A stretch of DNA of 64,000 nucleotides. Origin: Lachnospiraceae bacterium. GTDB lineage: Bacteria > Bacillota > Clostridia > Lachnospirales > Lachnospiraceae. A program made the position numbers and the translations under genes. Positions 53,901-63,250 of the stretch are shown piece by piece. Numbering within the stretch: the first letter of the stretch is position 1; each line of letters begins with the position of its first letter. The stretch lies in NCBI GenBank assembly GCA_910574185.1, contig CAJSZQ010000019.1, forward strand, positions 1 to 64,000, written 5' to 3'. The notes below the pieces were generated by a model. It was not told where the DNA came from. It saw only the letters and a list, made by a program, of their open reading frames with translations, and made no database searches.

Positions 53901-56197
53901 ACGGGAAATACCGTTTTGAAGAGTTGGAAGACAAGATGCCAGAGATGGCGTTTGCGCATGAGCTATACCGGGAATTGATTCCGATTGTAATGAGCGTTGA
54001 GTTAAAACGAGGAGAGCAGCCTACGCCGTTTTCTGAGTACAGTCATAAGATTCATGCAATTTACGGCATTGATTATATGATACAAATTCTGACGGCGCTG
54101 GGGAAAGACCCTCTTCAGCGGAGCTATAGTTATTATTCTCCTAATGTGGAGAGAAAGTCGGTTCTCAGCCATCTGCTGAAGGTTTGTATGCCGAAACCGG
54201 AAGAGACCGCCGCAGATTTGAAAGCTGTTCTTAAGGGAACGGATATTACCAGAAAACGGCTTGTAGAGCTTGCAATGTATGCGCAGCAATGGATTCCGAT
54301 GATAGAAGAATATTTGAAGATTCCCGGATTTGCGAGCACCTGCTATTATTTTATGGCGCATACCAGCGAGCAGTTTGATGAACAGGTGACCTCAGTGATT
54401 GCGAAATATACGCCGCTTTCAATAGAAGAATTAAAGGATGGGGCGTTTGACATTCACTGGTTTTTTGAAGCCTATAAAAATGTGGGGGAGAAGAATTTTA
54501 AACTGCTTTATGACGCCGCGAAATATTCTTCTACGGGAACTGCTCATGGAAGGGCAAGAAAATACGCAGACGCCGCGCTTGGCAAAGTACAGAAAACGGA
54601 TTTACAGTCAGAAATCGAGGCAAAGCGCAATAAGGATTTGCTGATGAGTATCGGTCTTCTTCCCCTTCCTGAACGGAAAGGAGAACGGGAGGAGGAGCTT
54701 TTAGAGCGGTATCAGTTTATCCAAAAATACAAGAAGAAAAGCAGGCAGTTTGGAGCGCAGCGTCGGGCAAGCGAGGGCCGGGCTGTGGAGATTGCACTGC
54801 AAAATCTCAGCGTAAATGCGGGCTTTACGGATGTGACTCGGCTGGTACTTCGTATGGAAGGGAAACTTGTAGAGCAGTCTGCCGATTTTTTTGACTGGAA
54901 GCCAGTGGAAGAGCTAGAGCTTATGATATCGGTGGATGAGAATGGAAAGAGCACATTAAAATGCCGGAAGGACGGCAAGCTCCTGAAGTCTGTTCCGGCG
55001 AAGCTTAAAAAGAATGAGGCAGTCAAAAAATATCAGGAAGTGAATAAGAAGTTAAAAGAACAGTACAGCCGGACAAAACAGATGATGGAACAGGCCATGG
55101 AAGATAGAACAGCATTTGAGGTATGGGAACTGCTGGAACTGCAGAAGAATCCTGTGGCGCGCCCGATTGTGGAATTTCTGGTAGTGAGAACGTTTGACGG
55201 GGAAGGGCAGAGAGAGACAAACTGTGAAGATGCGGTATGTAAGGTGGAAGGCAGCCAAACAAAAGGAAGCCAGACAGAGAAATGGAAAGCAGAAGGCAAT
55301 GCAGGAGGGGATGGAATGAACTGGCGGATGGGATTTTTGACGGCAGCCGGACTTGTAGATGAAAAAGGAGATGTGACGCCGGTTAAGCCGGAGGATAAGC
55401 TGTTGATTGCGCATCCATGCGACTTGTATGTCAGCGGTCGTTGGCATGAATATCAGAAATATTTGTTTGAAAAGCAGGTGAAACAGCCTTTTAAACAGGT
55501 GTTCCGGGAACTGTATCTGAAATTGGATGAAGAACTGGAAAAGGGAGAGTCAAGGCTGTTTTCTGGTAATCAGATTCAGCCGCAGAAGACAGTAGGCGCA
55601 CTTAAGAGTCGCCGCTGGGTTGCGGATTATGAGGATGGTTTGCAGAAAATCTATTATAAAGAAAATATTGTTGCCTGTATCTATGCTATGGCAGACTGGT
55701 TTACGCCAAGCGATGTGGAAGCGCCAACGCTAGAATGGGTGGTTTTCTCTGACCGAAAGACAGGGAAACAGGTGAAGTTGAAAGATATACCAGATGTGGT
55801 ATATAGTGAAGTAATGCGTGATGTGGATTTGGCGGTCAGCGTTGCCCATGCAGGCGGCGTAGATCCAGAGACAAGCCATTCAACCATTGAGATGCGCAGG
55901 GCGATTGCAGAGTGCAGTCTTGAGCTGTTTCGGATTGAAAATGTCCGTTTGGAAGGCAGTCATGCCCTGATTGACGGCAAACTGGGGCAGTATTCCGTCC
56001 ACTTGGGAAGCGGCGTGGTTCATCAGATTGGAAATGCAATGTTGTCAGTGGTTCCCGTACATTCCCAGCATAGGGGACGTATTTTTCTTCCGTTTATTGA
56101 CGATGATCCTAAGACTGCGGAGATTCTGTCAAAGATTCTGCTCTTTGCCGAAGACGCTAAGATAAAGGACCCGGCTATATTATCGCAGATTCGGTAG
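50936..56197 (+). CDS. Giant DUF5724/DUF4132-family protein, 1753 aa
   Basis: This is a cytoplasmic, mainly helical protein with HEAT-like repeats in the N-terminal half. The C-terminal region carries the family-like phrases SDRKTGKQVKLKDIPDVV, RDVDLAVSVAHAGGVDPET and SVVPVHSQHRGRIFLPFIDD, similar to the E. coli MolR/YehI type. There is no N-terminal WGR domain, which many relatives have. Between about 1420 and 1460 a hydrophilic linker with GSQTKGSQTE interrupts the fold. No catalytic motif is evident. The family is poorly understood. It is coupled to the 141-aa gene, and a strong terminator follows. Confidence 0.8.
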   Translation: MADFTYQTRKKLSETWVNEFQEKGKHLSKKEKEMLPEVYSYAVPRDACDFIRRLLTDGSYHTLSKLYKSKFKNLVEVCVPGEKREEFYFALDQMNQYQMTAGWYRRSLRSGSYAPFAEQSVKLLRAYARLKFYNAELADVLTGNTTPEIYDHARNEQFAYAEMLAAQIDMGGQKTVQAVKDILLGEGNTLMLSHELIRGIVMCRNEELYDILGRFLLAARLQEGARQAVCENMDAGRPEAFLHLFTVIEENNLIRYSSVKRAAATWIGIFDDKSIDRLTEKLFALMGRCLRDSDFCDGQLKTEDSVAISCALWAKGFYDAGDAVRAVQNLIVHGTKHQKMTASFFNRSIQDGKLRMQASKDVILRCLGDLELVACFLPGFMESVNSDFYRLVKAEDSSVYSFRGSEVVKPKKMRPEEMFADRKEAEACYQALKEVLGRIPKKGLKLSPCIFPWYQVVMSQSDVAARMCLIAWMLQEDKVLDEAAELIPLIGQGCGYSYYSASRVAAARLLLYRPESEVRKKVLFELLHNPEEYTNEEAYRLADDMKLAAGDYVKIERNLKYKKGRKGVLALLKKQDKKNLAACITRLLAEKSEECHMGALDLSLQLKKEDAGCFEEIVPCLRQLSNPTGKEQVLLQELLGEESAAQDILDTPGYGLYRVDKTWVLPPVEVDGNEVSGLFTNGEEACIRVCKRLDKLIEENRTLSYKTAWDTDELLGNDLKTCRYIHGDKDAEPLDAYPFREMWEEFYKNEIRTPELLLELELYRQCCGQRNFYEYNSRLYKKVFGSGVLKKPPFQNLLTGISYGKQVWTVISVLFSQYVPDALKARFALRGMTKYLSVLNTTNDIFSVSEKRWNGAEEIYTKRTAELPIFADMLRWLSYVGEDDWGSAFTLRFQLGQHYLEQESREKGRQYSYQNRRRSYLEISEYVKCYVRGVWDKDLFYKAIFTFSDLGSLLEPVSTVEQKGAVSARKARVYGLNCFFGYNVVVPVDGKYRFEELEDKMPEMAFAHELYRELIPIVMSVELKRGEQPTPFSEYSHKIHAIYGIDYMIQILTALGKDPLQRSYSYYSPNVERKSVLSHLLKVCMPKPEETAADLKAVLKGTDITRKRLVELAMYAQQWIPMIEEYLKIPGFASTCYYFMAHTSEQFDEQVTSVIAKYTPLSIEELKDGAFDIHWFFEAYKNVGEKNFKLLYDAAKYSSTGTAHGRARKYADAALGKVQKTDLQSEIEAKRNKDLLMSIGLLPLPERKGEREEELLERYQFIQKYKKKSRQFGAQRRASEGRAVEIALQNLSVNAGFTDVTRLVLRMEGKLVEQSADFFDWKPVEELELMISVDENGKSTLKCRKDGKLLKSVPAKLKKNEAVKKYQEVNKKLKEQYSRTKQMMEQAMEDRTAFEVWELLELQKNPVARPIVEFLVVRTFDGEGQRETNCEDAVCKVEGSQTKGSQTEKWKAEGNAGGDGMNWRMGFLTAAGLVDEKGDVTPVKPEDKLLIAHPCDLYVSGRWHEYQKYLFEKQVKQPFKQVFRELYLKLDEELEKGESRLFSGNQIQPQKTVGALKSRRWVADYEDGLQKIYYKENIVACIYAMADWFTPSDVEAPTLEWVVFSDRKTGKQVKLKDIPDVVYSEVMRDVDLAVSVAHAGGVDPETSHSTIEMRRAIAECSLELFRIENVRLEGSHALIDGKLGQYSVHLGSGVVHQIGNAMLSVVPVHSQHRGRIFLPFIDDDPKTAEILSKILLFAEDAKIKDPAILSQIR

Positions 56198-56273
56198 ATA
56201 AGTATTCTTGGAGGTACTGGAGGTTTAGAGAAATCTGGTGGAAATATGCGGTGGGGTAGATATCCGAAAACAT

Positions 56274-56318
56274 AAAAAATGTGTCGGAGAGGTATGGAAA
56301 CTCTCTGGCACATTTTTT
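56274..56318. terminator. Bidirectional terminator between DUF4132 gene and RpiR gene
   Basis: AAAAAATGTG(T)C..AGAG (56274-56291) pairs with CTCT..GGCACATTTTTT (56301-56318), giving runs of A and T on both flanks. It separates convergent genes. Confidence 0.85.
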
Positions 56319-56338
56319 GTTTCGTATATAGTTTTTCT

Positions 56339-57196
56339 TCAGTACGTCCCCAACTCGTCTAAGTATTCGTCAATTTTCTTCAGTCTTTTTTCGATGCCTC
56401 TGACTCGGTGGCTGACGGCTTCTAACAGGCATTCGGTGGTAAACTGCGCTGCGACCAGCGAGTTGTTAAAGCTATTGGAGTCAACGGGTACGGTAATCAG
56501 AACAGAAGCGTACTGCGCCAGTAGAGAGCTTGGTTTGTCTGTTACGACAATAATCTTCGCTCCGGCGTCTTTGGCCATACGGACAGTTATATGGTCCAGA
56601 GTAGAATATCTGGGAAAACCAAAAATCAACAGGCAGTCTTCCTTGCAGATGTTGAGGAGCTGATCAACCGGCGACATGCAGGCAGAGCTGGTGCTAATCA
56701 CATTTGGAACCATATGTTTTAAGTAGAGGGAAGCATAGTCTGCAAGGGCTGTGTCGCCCCGCGTGGCAGTAATGTATTTCTGTTTGCTTTTCACAATGAT
56801 GTCCGCCGCGTCTTCAAAGGTATGAAGGCTGTTGTTGGAAAACATTTCTTCAATATTGCTGATTACATTTGTGAAATGCTGTTTTAAATAGTCTCCGCTG
56901 ATGCCTACTTTATTGATTTGCGCCATACGCTGGGAAGGTACGGTAATGGCGTTGGAAATATGGTGGACCTGTTCCTGGTATTCTTTGCGGAGATTTTTCT
57001 GGAAATCCATAAATCCGGTATAGCCGAGAGAACGCGCAAAGCGGATAACGGAAGACTCACTGACATCGAGACGGTCTGCGATTTCTGTAGAAGTCATAAA
57101 GCAGGCGTCGGAAGAGTGGTCCAGAACGAAGTCTGCAATGGTCTGCTGGGTCTTAGTAAGTTCGGCGTTGTGAATGATTTCTCTCAATTCTTTCAT
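56339..57196 (-). CDS. MurR/RpiR-family transcriptional regulator
   Basis: This 285-aa regulator has an N-terminal RpiR helix-turn-helix (about 1-77: MTSTEIADRLDVSESSVIRFARSLGYTG) and a C-terminal SIS sugar-phosphate domain (about 110-250; YITATRGDTALADYASLYLK, LIFGFPRYSTLDHITVRMAKDAG). It should sense a phosphorylated sugar such as MurNAc-6-P, but no sugar genes adjoin it. It converges on the DUF4132 gene and diverges from the GntR/clpC pair. Its promoter region contains TGTTATAACA, a palindrome suited to autoregulation. Confidence 0.92.
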   Translation of the reverse strand: MKELREIIHNAELTKTQQTIADFVLDHSSDACFMTSTEIADRLDVSESSVIRFARSLGYTGFMDFQKNLRKEYQEQVHHISNAITVPSQRMAQINKVGISGDYLKQHFTNVISNIEEMFSNNSLHTFEDAADIIVKSKQKYITATRGDTALADYASLYLKHMVPNVISTSSACMSPVDQLLNICKEDCLLIFGFPRYSTLDHITVRMAKDAGAKIIVVTDKPSSLLAQYASVLITVPVDSNSFNNSLVAAQFTTECLLEAVSHRVRGIEKRLKKIDEYLDELGTY

Positions 57197-57220
57197 GTTT
57201 TTCTCTTTTCTGCTTTAAAG

Positions 57221-57250
57221 TGTTATAACATATAAGATTCTTATAACATT
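57221..57250. promoter_or_regulatory. Operator-like palindromes before the RpiR gene
   Basis: TGTTATAACA (57221-57230) is a perfect palindrome. ATAAGA (57232-57237) and TCTTAT (57239-57244) form another, and TTATAACAT at 57241-57249 repeats the first half. Between the divergent rpiR and GntR genes, it could control either or both. Confidence 0.45.
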
Positions 57251-57357
57251 TAAACATGAATTGAAAAATAATGCAAGTTTCAGTTCAGACATTAGCTTGC
57301 AATGAAATTCCATCTGTGCTACCATGTATATAACAATTCTAAAGAAAAGGTGTAACG

Positions 57358-57732
57358 ATGTATATTGAGATTGATTTTAACAGCGAAGAAGCGATATATA
57401 TACAGCTTAGGAACCAGATTATTATGGGGATTGCGACTTCTGAGATTCAGGAGGGCGAGTCCCTGCCTTCTGTTCGTCAGCTTGCGGAGACAGTGGGAAT
57501 TAATATGCATACAGTAAATAAGGCGTATTCGGTGCTGAAGCAGGAGGGGTATATTCAGCTTGACCGGAGAAGAGGGGCGGTAATTGCGCTGGATATTAAT
57601 AAGATTGAGGCGATTGAGAAGATGCGGGATAAGCTTCGGATTGTGATTGCGCGAGGGTTATGCAAGAATATTTCCAGAGAAGAGGTTCATGAGCTGGTGG
57701 ATGAGATTTTTGACGAGTATGTGGGAGGATAA
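57358..57732 (+). CDS. GntR/YtrA-family regulator
   Basis: This 124-aa protein is a short GntR-type regulator: the N-terminal wHTH contains AIYIQLRNQIIMGIATSEI, ESLPSVRQLAETVGINMHTVNKAYSVL and QEGYIQLDRRRGAVI. The C-terminal helix pair (about 80-124) is short as in the YtrA subfamily. It ends 6 bp before clpC, so it may control this chaperone or simply be co-expressed. In most Firmicutes clpC is controlled by CtsR and accompanied by mcsA-mcsB; none of these is here. Confidence 0.9.
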   Translation: MYIEIDFNSEEAIYIQLRNQIIMGIATSEIQEGESLPSVRQLAETVGINMHTVNKAYSVLKQEGYIQLDRRRGAVIALDINKIEAIEKMRDKLRIVIARGLCKNISREEVHELVDEIFDEYVGG

Positions 57733-57738
57733 TGTGAG

Positions 57739-60171
57739 ATGAATTATACGAATCAGGCGAGAGAAGCGTTGAAGCTTGCAAAGGAGGCGGCAGCGTTGAT
57801 GCAGCACCCTTATGTGGGGACGGAGCATTTGCTGATAGCTCTGAGTAAGACCTTTGGGGGAGTGGCAGGACAGATTTTGGATATGAACGGGGTGAAAGAA
57901 GAAGAGATTCTCAAGATTATGAATGAACTGGTAACCCCTGCAGGAGACGTTGCCGTAACAGGAAAGCCCTCAGAGAGTCCCAGGCTGCAGTTTATTTTGG
58001 AAGAAGCCGGGGGAGAGGCGCTGCGTCTAAAGGCATCGGAGATAGGAACGGAACACATGCTGCTGTCTGTGTTGAATGATATGGACTGTGTTGCCTGCCG
58101 TATTTTGCAGACGCTGAACGTGAATATTCAGAAATTGTATCAGGATATTCTTCTGACTGTCGGAGCAGACCCGAATGAATATATGGCGGATATTCAGGGG
58201 GATGGAAAGAAAAAAGGCGTGTTGGAGCAGTTTGGAACAGATTTAACGGAACAGGCTGCAGAAGGAAAGCTGGATCCGGTGATTGGACGGGAACAGGAGA
58301 CCTACAGGTTAATGCAGATTTTATGCAGAAGAACGAAGAATAATCCATGTCTGGTTGGAGAGCCGGGCGTGGGAAAGACTGCTGTTTTAGAAGGGCTGGC
58401 AGGGAGGATTGCCGATGGGCTGGTGCCGGAAGGCATGAGAGATAAGCGGATTTTTACCATAGATCTTGCCAGCATGATTGCCGGTTCTAAATATCGTGGT
58501 GAATTTGAGGAACGCATGAAAAGACTGATTCATGAGGTGAAGGCTGCCGGGAATGTAATTTTATTTCTGGATGAGGTACACACAATTATCGGCGCCGGCG
58601 GGGCGGAAGGAGCTATGGATGCTTCGAATATTTTAAAACCCTCGCTGGCGAGAGGAGAGCTGCAGCTTATCGGGGCGACGACCATTACCGAGTATCGCAA
58701 ATATATTGAGAAGGATGCGGCTTTGGAGAGAAGATTCCAACCGGTTACGGTGGAGGAGCCTGACAGAGAGCAGTGTCTGGAAATCCTGGAGGGATTGAAG
58801 TCCCGGTATGAGGCGCATCACAAGGTAGAGATTGAGCAGGAAGCGCTGGAAAGTGCAGTTGCATTATCTGCCCGCTATGTCAGCGACCGTTTTTTGCCGG
58901 ATAAGGCAATCGACGTTCTGGATGAGACCTGTTCTAAGGTGAGTCTCAGAGGAATTAAAGTTCCGGAGAATATCGGTGAGTTGGAGCGTTTGATTGAGGA
59001 GCTGAAAATTCGGAAGGAAGAACATATCAAAGAAGGAGATATGGCCGAGGCTTCCCTGAATCATAAGGAACAGATTGAGGCGGAAAAGAAGCTTGCCAGG
59101 ATAAGAGAGCGTTTTCTAAAGCGGACAAAAGGATTAAGAGCGCGGGTGACAGAGAGCGATATTGCCGATGTAGTATCAGAATGGACGAAGATTCCAGTTA
59201 GCCGGCTAGCAGAGTCGGAAGGCGAGCGGTTAAAGAAGCTGGAGAAGACCCTGCACAAGAGAGTGATTGGGCAGGAGGAAGCAGTATCTGCGGTATCCAA
59301 GGCGGTGCGCAGGGGGCGCGTAGGATTGAAGGACCCGAATCGTCCGATTGGTTCCTTCCTGTTTTTAGGCCCGACAGGCGTAGGTAAAACAGAACTTTCC
59401 AAAGCTTTGGCGGAAGCATTGTTTGGCAATGAGGAATCGATTATTCGGGTTGACATGTCGGAGTATATGGAGAAACACAGTGTATCGAAGATGATTGGTT
59501 CTCCTCCGGGATATGTAGGACATGACGACGGCGGGCAGTTATCCGAGCAGGTAAGAAGACACCCCTATTCTGTAATTTTGTTCGATGAGATTGAGAAAGC
59601 ACATCCAGATGTTTTCAATATATTATTACAGGTGTTAGATGACGGGCATATTACAGATTCCCAGGGACGAAAGGTTGATTTCCGCAATACGGTAATTATC
59701 ATGACCTCCAACGCGGGAGCGCAGGCAATTATCGACCCGAAGCGCCTTGGCTTTGTGACAAAGGAAGATGCAGGCGATAATTACAAACGGATGAAATCCA
59801 ATGTAATGAATGAGATAAAGCTGGTGTTTCGCCCGGAATTTTTGAATCGTATTGATGAAATTATTGTATTCCATGCATTAGATAAGGAAGAGATGAAAAA
59901 GATTGTTGGCCTTATGTGCAGAGAAGTGATAAAACGGGCGAAAGAGCAGCTTGATATCAGCCTGACAATCCGGGATTCTGTAAAGAAACACATCGTAGAG
60001 ACCGGAACAGACCAGAAATATGGAGCAAGACCTTTGCGCCGCGCTGTCCAGAACCAGTTAGAGGATAAACTCGCAGAAGCAATTCTTGCAGGTGAAATCA
60101 AAAGAGGAGACGAAATCGAAGCCGGTTTATCAAAAAAACAAATAAAATTCATTTCAAAATCCGAAAAATAA
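57739..60171 (+). CDS. clpC: ClpC-type AAA+ unfoldase
   Basis: This 810-aa Hsp100 protein feeds substrates to ClpP. The N-domain has two Clp repeats ([38 protein letters not shown]). AAA+ domain 1 has [11 protein letters not shown] (about 207), Walker [11 protein letters not shown], a coiled middle domain (about 410-470), and domain 2 [14 protein letters not shown] (about 543) with [14 protein letters not shown]. Length fits ClpC. Upstream is a GntR regulator and not CtsR. The downstream gap holds tandem repeats and no mcs genes. Confidence 0.95.
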   Translation: MNYTNQAREALKLAKEAAALMQHPYVGTEHLLIALSKTFGGVAGQILDMNGVKEEEILKIMNELVTPAGDVAVTGKPSESPRLQFILEEAGGEALRLKASEIGTEHMLLSVLNDMDCVACRILQTLNVNIQKLYQDILLTVGADPNEYMADIQGDGKKKGVLEQFGTDLTEQAAEGKLDPVIGREQETYRLMQILCRRTKNNPCLVGEPGVGKTAVLEGLAGRIADGLVPEGMRDKRIFTIDLASMIAGSKYRGEFEERMKRLIHEVKAAGNVILFLDEVHTIIGAGGAEGAMDASNILKPSLARGELQLIGATTITEYRKYIEKDAALERRFQPVTVEEPDREQCLEILEGLKSRYEAHHKVEIEQEALESAVALSARYVSDRFLPDKAIDVLDETCSKVSLRGIKVPENIGELERLIEELKIRKEEHIKEGDMAEASLNHKEQIEAEKKLARIRERFLKRTKGLRARVTESDIADVVSEWTKIPVSRLAESEGERLKKLEKTLHKRVIGQEEAVSAVSKAVRRGRVGLKDPNRPIGSFLFLGPTGVGKTELSKALAEALFGNEESIIRVDMSEYMEKHSVSKMIGSPPGYVGHDDGGQLSEQVRRHPYSVILFDEIEKAHPDVFNILLQVLDDGHITDSQGRKVDFRNTVIIMTSNAGAQAIIDPKRLGFVTKEDAGDNYKRMKSNVMNEIKLVFRPEFLNRIDEIIVFHALDKEEMKKIVGLMCREVIKRAKEQLDISLTIRDSVKKHIVETGTDQKYGARPLRRAVQNQLEDKLAEAILAGEIKRGDEIEAGLSKKQIKFISKSEK

Positions 60172-60195
60172 TGGTACAATGAACGCATAGCGACG

Positions 60196-60450
60196 AGCGC
60201 AGATTTTGCGGATGTGACGCGGACTGCTTGCAGTCAGGCGGCACATGCGAAAAATCTATGAGAGTGCAACGACCACTGAGGAAGCGAAGCTTACGAAGTG
60301 AGCGGGAGGAGCGTAGAGGAGCGCAGATTTTGCGGATGTGACGCGGACTGCTTGCAGTCAGGCGGCACATACGAAAAATCTATGAGAGTGCAACGACCAC
60401 TGAGGAAGCGAAGCTTACGAAGTGAGCGGGAGGAGCGTAGAGGAGCGCAG
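60196..60450. repeat. Two full 124-bp tandem repeats plus a partial third
   Basis: Units begin with AGCGCAG at 60196, 60320 and 60444 (last only a few bases). The first two copies are nearly identical (CATGCG versus CATACG is the only difference I saw). Each unit holds GACTGCTTGCAGTC, a small palindrome, and a GAAGCGAAGCTTACGAAGTGAG stretch of which I cite fewer bases. No open frame. It fills the 336-bp gap 60172-60507. Confidence 0.9.
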
Positions 60451-60507
60451 TTTTTACGTTATAAAAGACATGAATGAGATGACAGGAAATTCAGGAGGAT
60501 GAAGACT

Positions 60508-60921
60508 ATGGCAGTAGTAAAAGAACTGTTGAGAGCAGAGGCGGATGGAACACTGAGTTTTGGAGATTATACCCTGGCTTCCAAGACCAAACTGGACGGA
60601 TTTGAGTTTCAGGGAGATATATATAAAGTAAAGACGTTCCGCGAGATTACCAAGCTGGAAAAGAATGGGATGTTTGCATATGAGTCTGTACCGGGAACAG
60701 CGGTAGAGAATTTCAGAAGTACCCCGGATGAAGTGTCTTTCGTGGTGTCCGGGGAACAAGACGTACAGGTAACGCTGGAGCTTGAAGCAGACACAGAGTA
60801 TATCATTTATAAGGATGATGTAAGCGCGGGTACGATGAAGACAAATTTAAGCGGCAAGATTAGCGTCAGCGCTCAGATGGATTCGGACCATGCGGTAGCG
60901 TTTATGATTGTTAAAAAATAG
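60508..60921 (+). CDS. Small conserved protein of unknown function
   Basis: The protein has 137 aa with start MAVVKELLRAEADGTLSFGD. Predicted as beta-rich and soluble: YTLASKTKLDGFEFQGDIYK, FAYESVPGTAVENF and a C-terminal SAQMDSDHAVAFMIVKK. I recall close relatives in Lachnospiraceae, often labelled 'endosialidase' with no supporting evidence, so I leave the function open. AGGAGG is at the right distance for the ATG at 60508 but not for the ATG at 60499. It is flanked by repeats on both sides. Confidence 0.75.
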   Translation: MAVVKELLRAEADGTLSFGDYTLASKTKLDGFEFQGDIYKVKTFREITKLEKNGMFAYESVPGTAVENFRSTPDEVSFVVSGEQDVQVTLELEADTEYIIYKDDVSAGTMKTNLSGKISVSAQMDSDHAVAFMIVKK

Positions 60922-60949
60922 TTTTAGTATATAAGTTCAACTTGTGCAA

Positions 60950-61056
60950 AACAGGCTGGCAGCGCCCTTTCATGCTTTGTGTTAAACAGTTGCAGTTCTT
61001 AAGTCAGAATAGGCAAATAAGAGTTGTAACATGGAACAGGGCGCTGTCAGCCTGTT
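60950..61056. repeat. 107-bp inverted repeat before radA
   Basis: AACAGGCTGGCAGCGCCCT (60950-60968) pairs with 61038-61056 at 18 of 19 positions plus one G-U. The interior, about 70 nt, contains no gene. It ends 55 bp before the radA start; a terminator for the previous gene or a leader structure are possible. Confidence 0.7.
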
Positions 61057-61110
61057 TCTTAAATGGGGAACGCATAAGAAGCACACGTTTGTTTATAGGG
61101 AGGATAAGCT

Positions 61111-62469
61111 GTGGCGAAAGGAAAAAAGAGCGTATTTTTTTGCCAGAACTGTGGGCATGAGGAGAGTAAATGGCTGGGGCAGTGTCCTATGTGTAAAGAA
61201 TGGAATACGTTTGCAGAAGAGAAGGTTACTGTGTCAAAGTCCAGTACGGTAAAGAGCGCTGTGCGGGAAGCTAAAGTTGTAGCTTTGTCCAGTGTGTCTA
61301 CAGAGCAGGAAGATAGGATGAAGACAAAGATAGAAGAACTGGACCGGGTGCTGGGCGGCGGAATTGTATCCGGCTCGCTGGTACTAGTGGGCGGAGATCC
61401 GGGAATCGGGAAATCTACCCTTCTTTTACAAGTGTGCAGGCAGTTGGCCAGGGAGCAGAAAAAGGTGCTCTATATTTCCGGTGAGGAATCTGTAAAGCAG
61501 ATTAAGCTCCGGGCAAATCGTATGGGTGAATTCAATGATAATCTCTTGCTTTTGTGTGAGACGAATTTAGAGACGATTCGGCAGGTGATTGAGAGAGAAA
61601 GTCCTGCGGTGGCGGTAATTGATTCGATACAGACTATGTATAGTGAGGAAGTGGCGTCAGCGCCGGGAAGTGTATCTCAGGTGAGAGAGGCGACGAATAC
61701 ACTGATGCAGCTTGCTAAGGGATTGAATATTACCATTTTTATAGTGGGACATGTAACCAAGGAAGGAACTGTTGCAGGACCGAGAGTACTGGAGCATATG
61801 GTGGATACGGTATTGTATTTTGAAGGAGACAGACATGCTTCCTATCGGATTCTCAGGGGAGTTAAGAATCGTTTTGGTTCCACCAATGAGATTGGAGTTT
61901 TTGAAATGCAGGAAACCGGATTGGAGGAAGTGGCAAATCCGTCGGAATATATGTTAAACGGGCGCCCGGAGAATGCCTCTGGGTCTGTGGTAGCATGTTC
62001 TATGGAAGGAACCAGACCGATACTAATGGAGATTCAGGCGCTGGTATGCAAGAGTAATTTCGGGATGCCAAGGCGAACGGCGGCGGGAACCGATTATAAC
62101 AGGGTGAATCTTCTGATGGCAGTGCTGGAAAAGCGTATCGGACTCCCGCTTTCAAATTATGACGCCTATATCAATATTGCCGGAGGTATCAGGATGAACG
62201 AGCCGGCGGTCGATTTGGGGATTGTGATGGCAATTGTTTCCAGCTATAAGAATCGTCCAATTTCCGAAGGAACGATTGTATTTGGGGAAGTGGGCTTAAG
62301 CGGAGAAGTTCGCGCAGTCAGTATGCCGGAGCAGCGGGTAGCGGAGGCGCGCAAGCTCGGATTTCAAACCTGCATTATGCCGGAGGTTTCCAAAAGTATG
62401 GTAAAAAATGTGAACGGCATTGAGATTATAGGAGTCAAATCAGTCAATCAGGCAATGAATTTATTTTAA
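61111..62469 (+). CDS. radA: DNA repair protein RadA (Sms)
   Basis: This 452-aa ATPase/helicase acts in recombination branch migration. An N-terminal four-Cys zinc finger (CQNCG, CPMC), the P-loop [14 protein letters not shown] (about 93), the RadA-specific [13 protein letters not shown] motif and a C-terminal Lon-protease-like domain with [12 protein letters not shown] are all intact. The start is GTG at 61111, 8-9 bp after AGGGAGG. It heads a short run with moaC. Confidence 0.96.
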   Translation: MAKGKKSVFFCQNCGHEESKWLGQCPMCKEWNTFAEEKVTVSKSSTVKSAVREAKVVALSSVSTEQEDRMKTKIEELDRVLGGGIVSGSLVLVGGDPGIGKSTLLLQVCRQLAREQKKVLYISGEESVKQIKLRANRMGEFNDNLLLLCETNLETIRQVIERESPAVAVIDSIQTMYSEEVASAPGSVSQVREATNTLMQLAKGLNITIFIVGHVTKEGTVAGPRVLEHMVDTVLYFEGDRHASYRILRGVKNRFGSTNEIGVFEMQETGLEEVANPSEYMLNGRPENASGSVVACSMEGTRPILMEIQALVCKSNFGMPRRTAAGTDYNRVNLLMAVLEKRIGLPLSNYDAYINIAGGIRMNEPAVDLGIVMAIVSSYKNRPISEGTIVFGEVGLSGEVRAVSMPEQRVAEARKLGFQTCIMPEVSKSMVKNVNGIEIIGVKSVNQAMNLF

Positions 62470-62486
62470 CGAAAAGGATAGAAAAG

Positions 62487-63008
62487 ATGGAACTTACGCA
62501 TTTTGATGAAAATGGAAAAGCATTGATGGTGGATGTGTCGGCAAAAAATGATACGGAACGGGCAGCGACAGCGTCAGGAAGGATTACGGTCAGTCAGGCG
62601 GTATATGATGCAATTGAGGAAGGAACTGTTGGCAAGGGCGATGTGCTGGGCGTTGCGACAACAGCGGGAATCATGGGAGCAAAGCGTACGTCGGAGCTGA
62701 TTCCTATGTGTCATATTCTGCCGATTACAAATTGCAGGGTTCAATTCGAGATGAATCCAGAGGAATGTGCGATTTACTGTTATTGTACAGTGAAGGTTAT
62801 GGGAAAGACAGGCGTGGAGATGGAGGCGTTAACTGGCGTAAGCGTGGCGCTTCTGACCGTATATGATATGTGTAAGGCAATTGATAAATCTATGGAGATT
62901 GGAGAAATCTATCTCTGCCGCAAGACTGGAGGAAAGAGTGGAGAAGTACGGAATGTAAGGAAGAATCCGAAGCCTTCGAAGTCGCTTGCGGATTTGGATA
63001 TATTATAA
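62487..63008 (+). CDS. moaC: Cyclic pyranopterin monophosphate synthase MoaC
   Basis: This 173-aa enzyme makes cPMP with MoaA in molybdenum-cofactor synthesis. Family motifs: [28 protein letters not shown] (with the catalytic-region His), [20 protein letters not shown] and MCKAIDK (Lys/Asp). It is downstream of radA, with no other Mo genes in view. The length is normal. Confidence 0.95.
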   Translation: MELTHFDENGKALMVDVSAKNDTERAATASGRITVSQAVYDAIEEGTVGKGDVLGVATTAGIMGAKRTSELIPMCHILPITNCRVQFEMNPEECAIYCYCTVKVMGKTGVEMEALTGVSVALLTVYDMCKAIDKSMEIGEIYLCRKTGGKSGEVRNVRKNPKPSKSLADLDIL

Positions 63009-63119
63009 GAAACGTCCGCAGTTGGAATGTGAACAAATACAGAATCAAGGGATGCGCTGGAAGGAAGCGTAAAAGAAGTCGTTTACGTATATGGCGGCGC
63101 TTACAATTCAAACGATATG

Positions 63120-63164
63120 AAAATGGCGAACCATCTGGTAAAATCAGAGGGCTCGCTATTTTTA
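63120..63164. terminator. Bidirectional terminator after moaC
   Basis: AAAATGGCGAACC (63120-63132) pairs with GGCTCGCTATTTT (about 63150-63163) with G-U pairs, and TCTG/CAGA extends the stem. T-rich ends fit both strands. It sits between moaC and the - strand gene. Confidence 0.65.
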
Positions 63165-63250
63165 TATTAGGCAAGTGATTGTATTCAGCGTGAGAATATA
63201 CCAGGATATATTCTGTGTTTTTATTTAAGAAATTACATCTTATGAGGCGC

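Noticed and set aside
60196-60450. Repeat cluster as a CRISPR or as coding sequence
   Set aside because: The repeat is continuous at 124 bp with no spacers and neither strand gives a credible reading frame or ribosome site.
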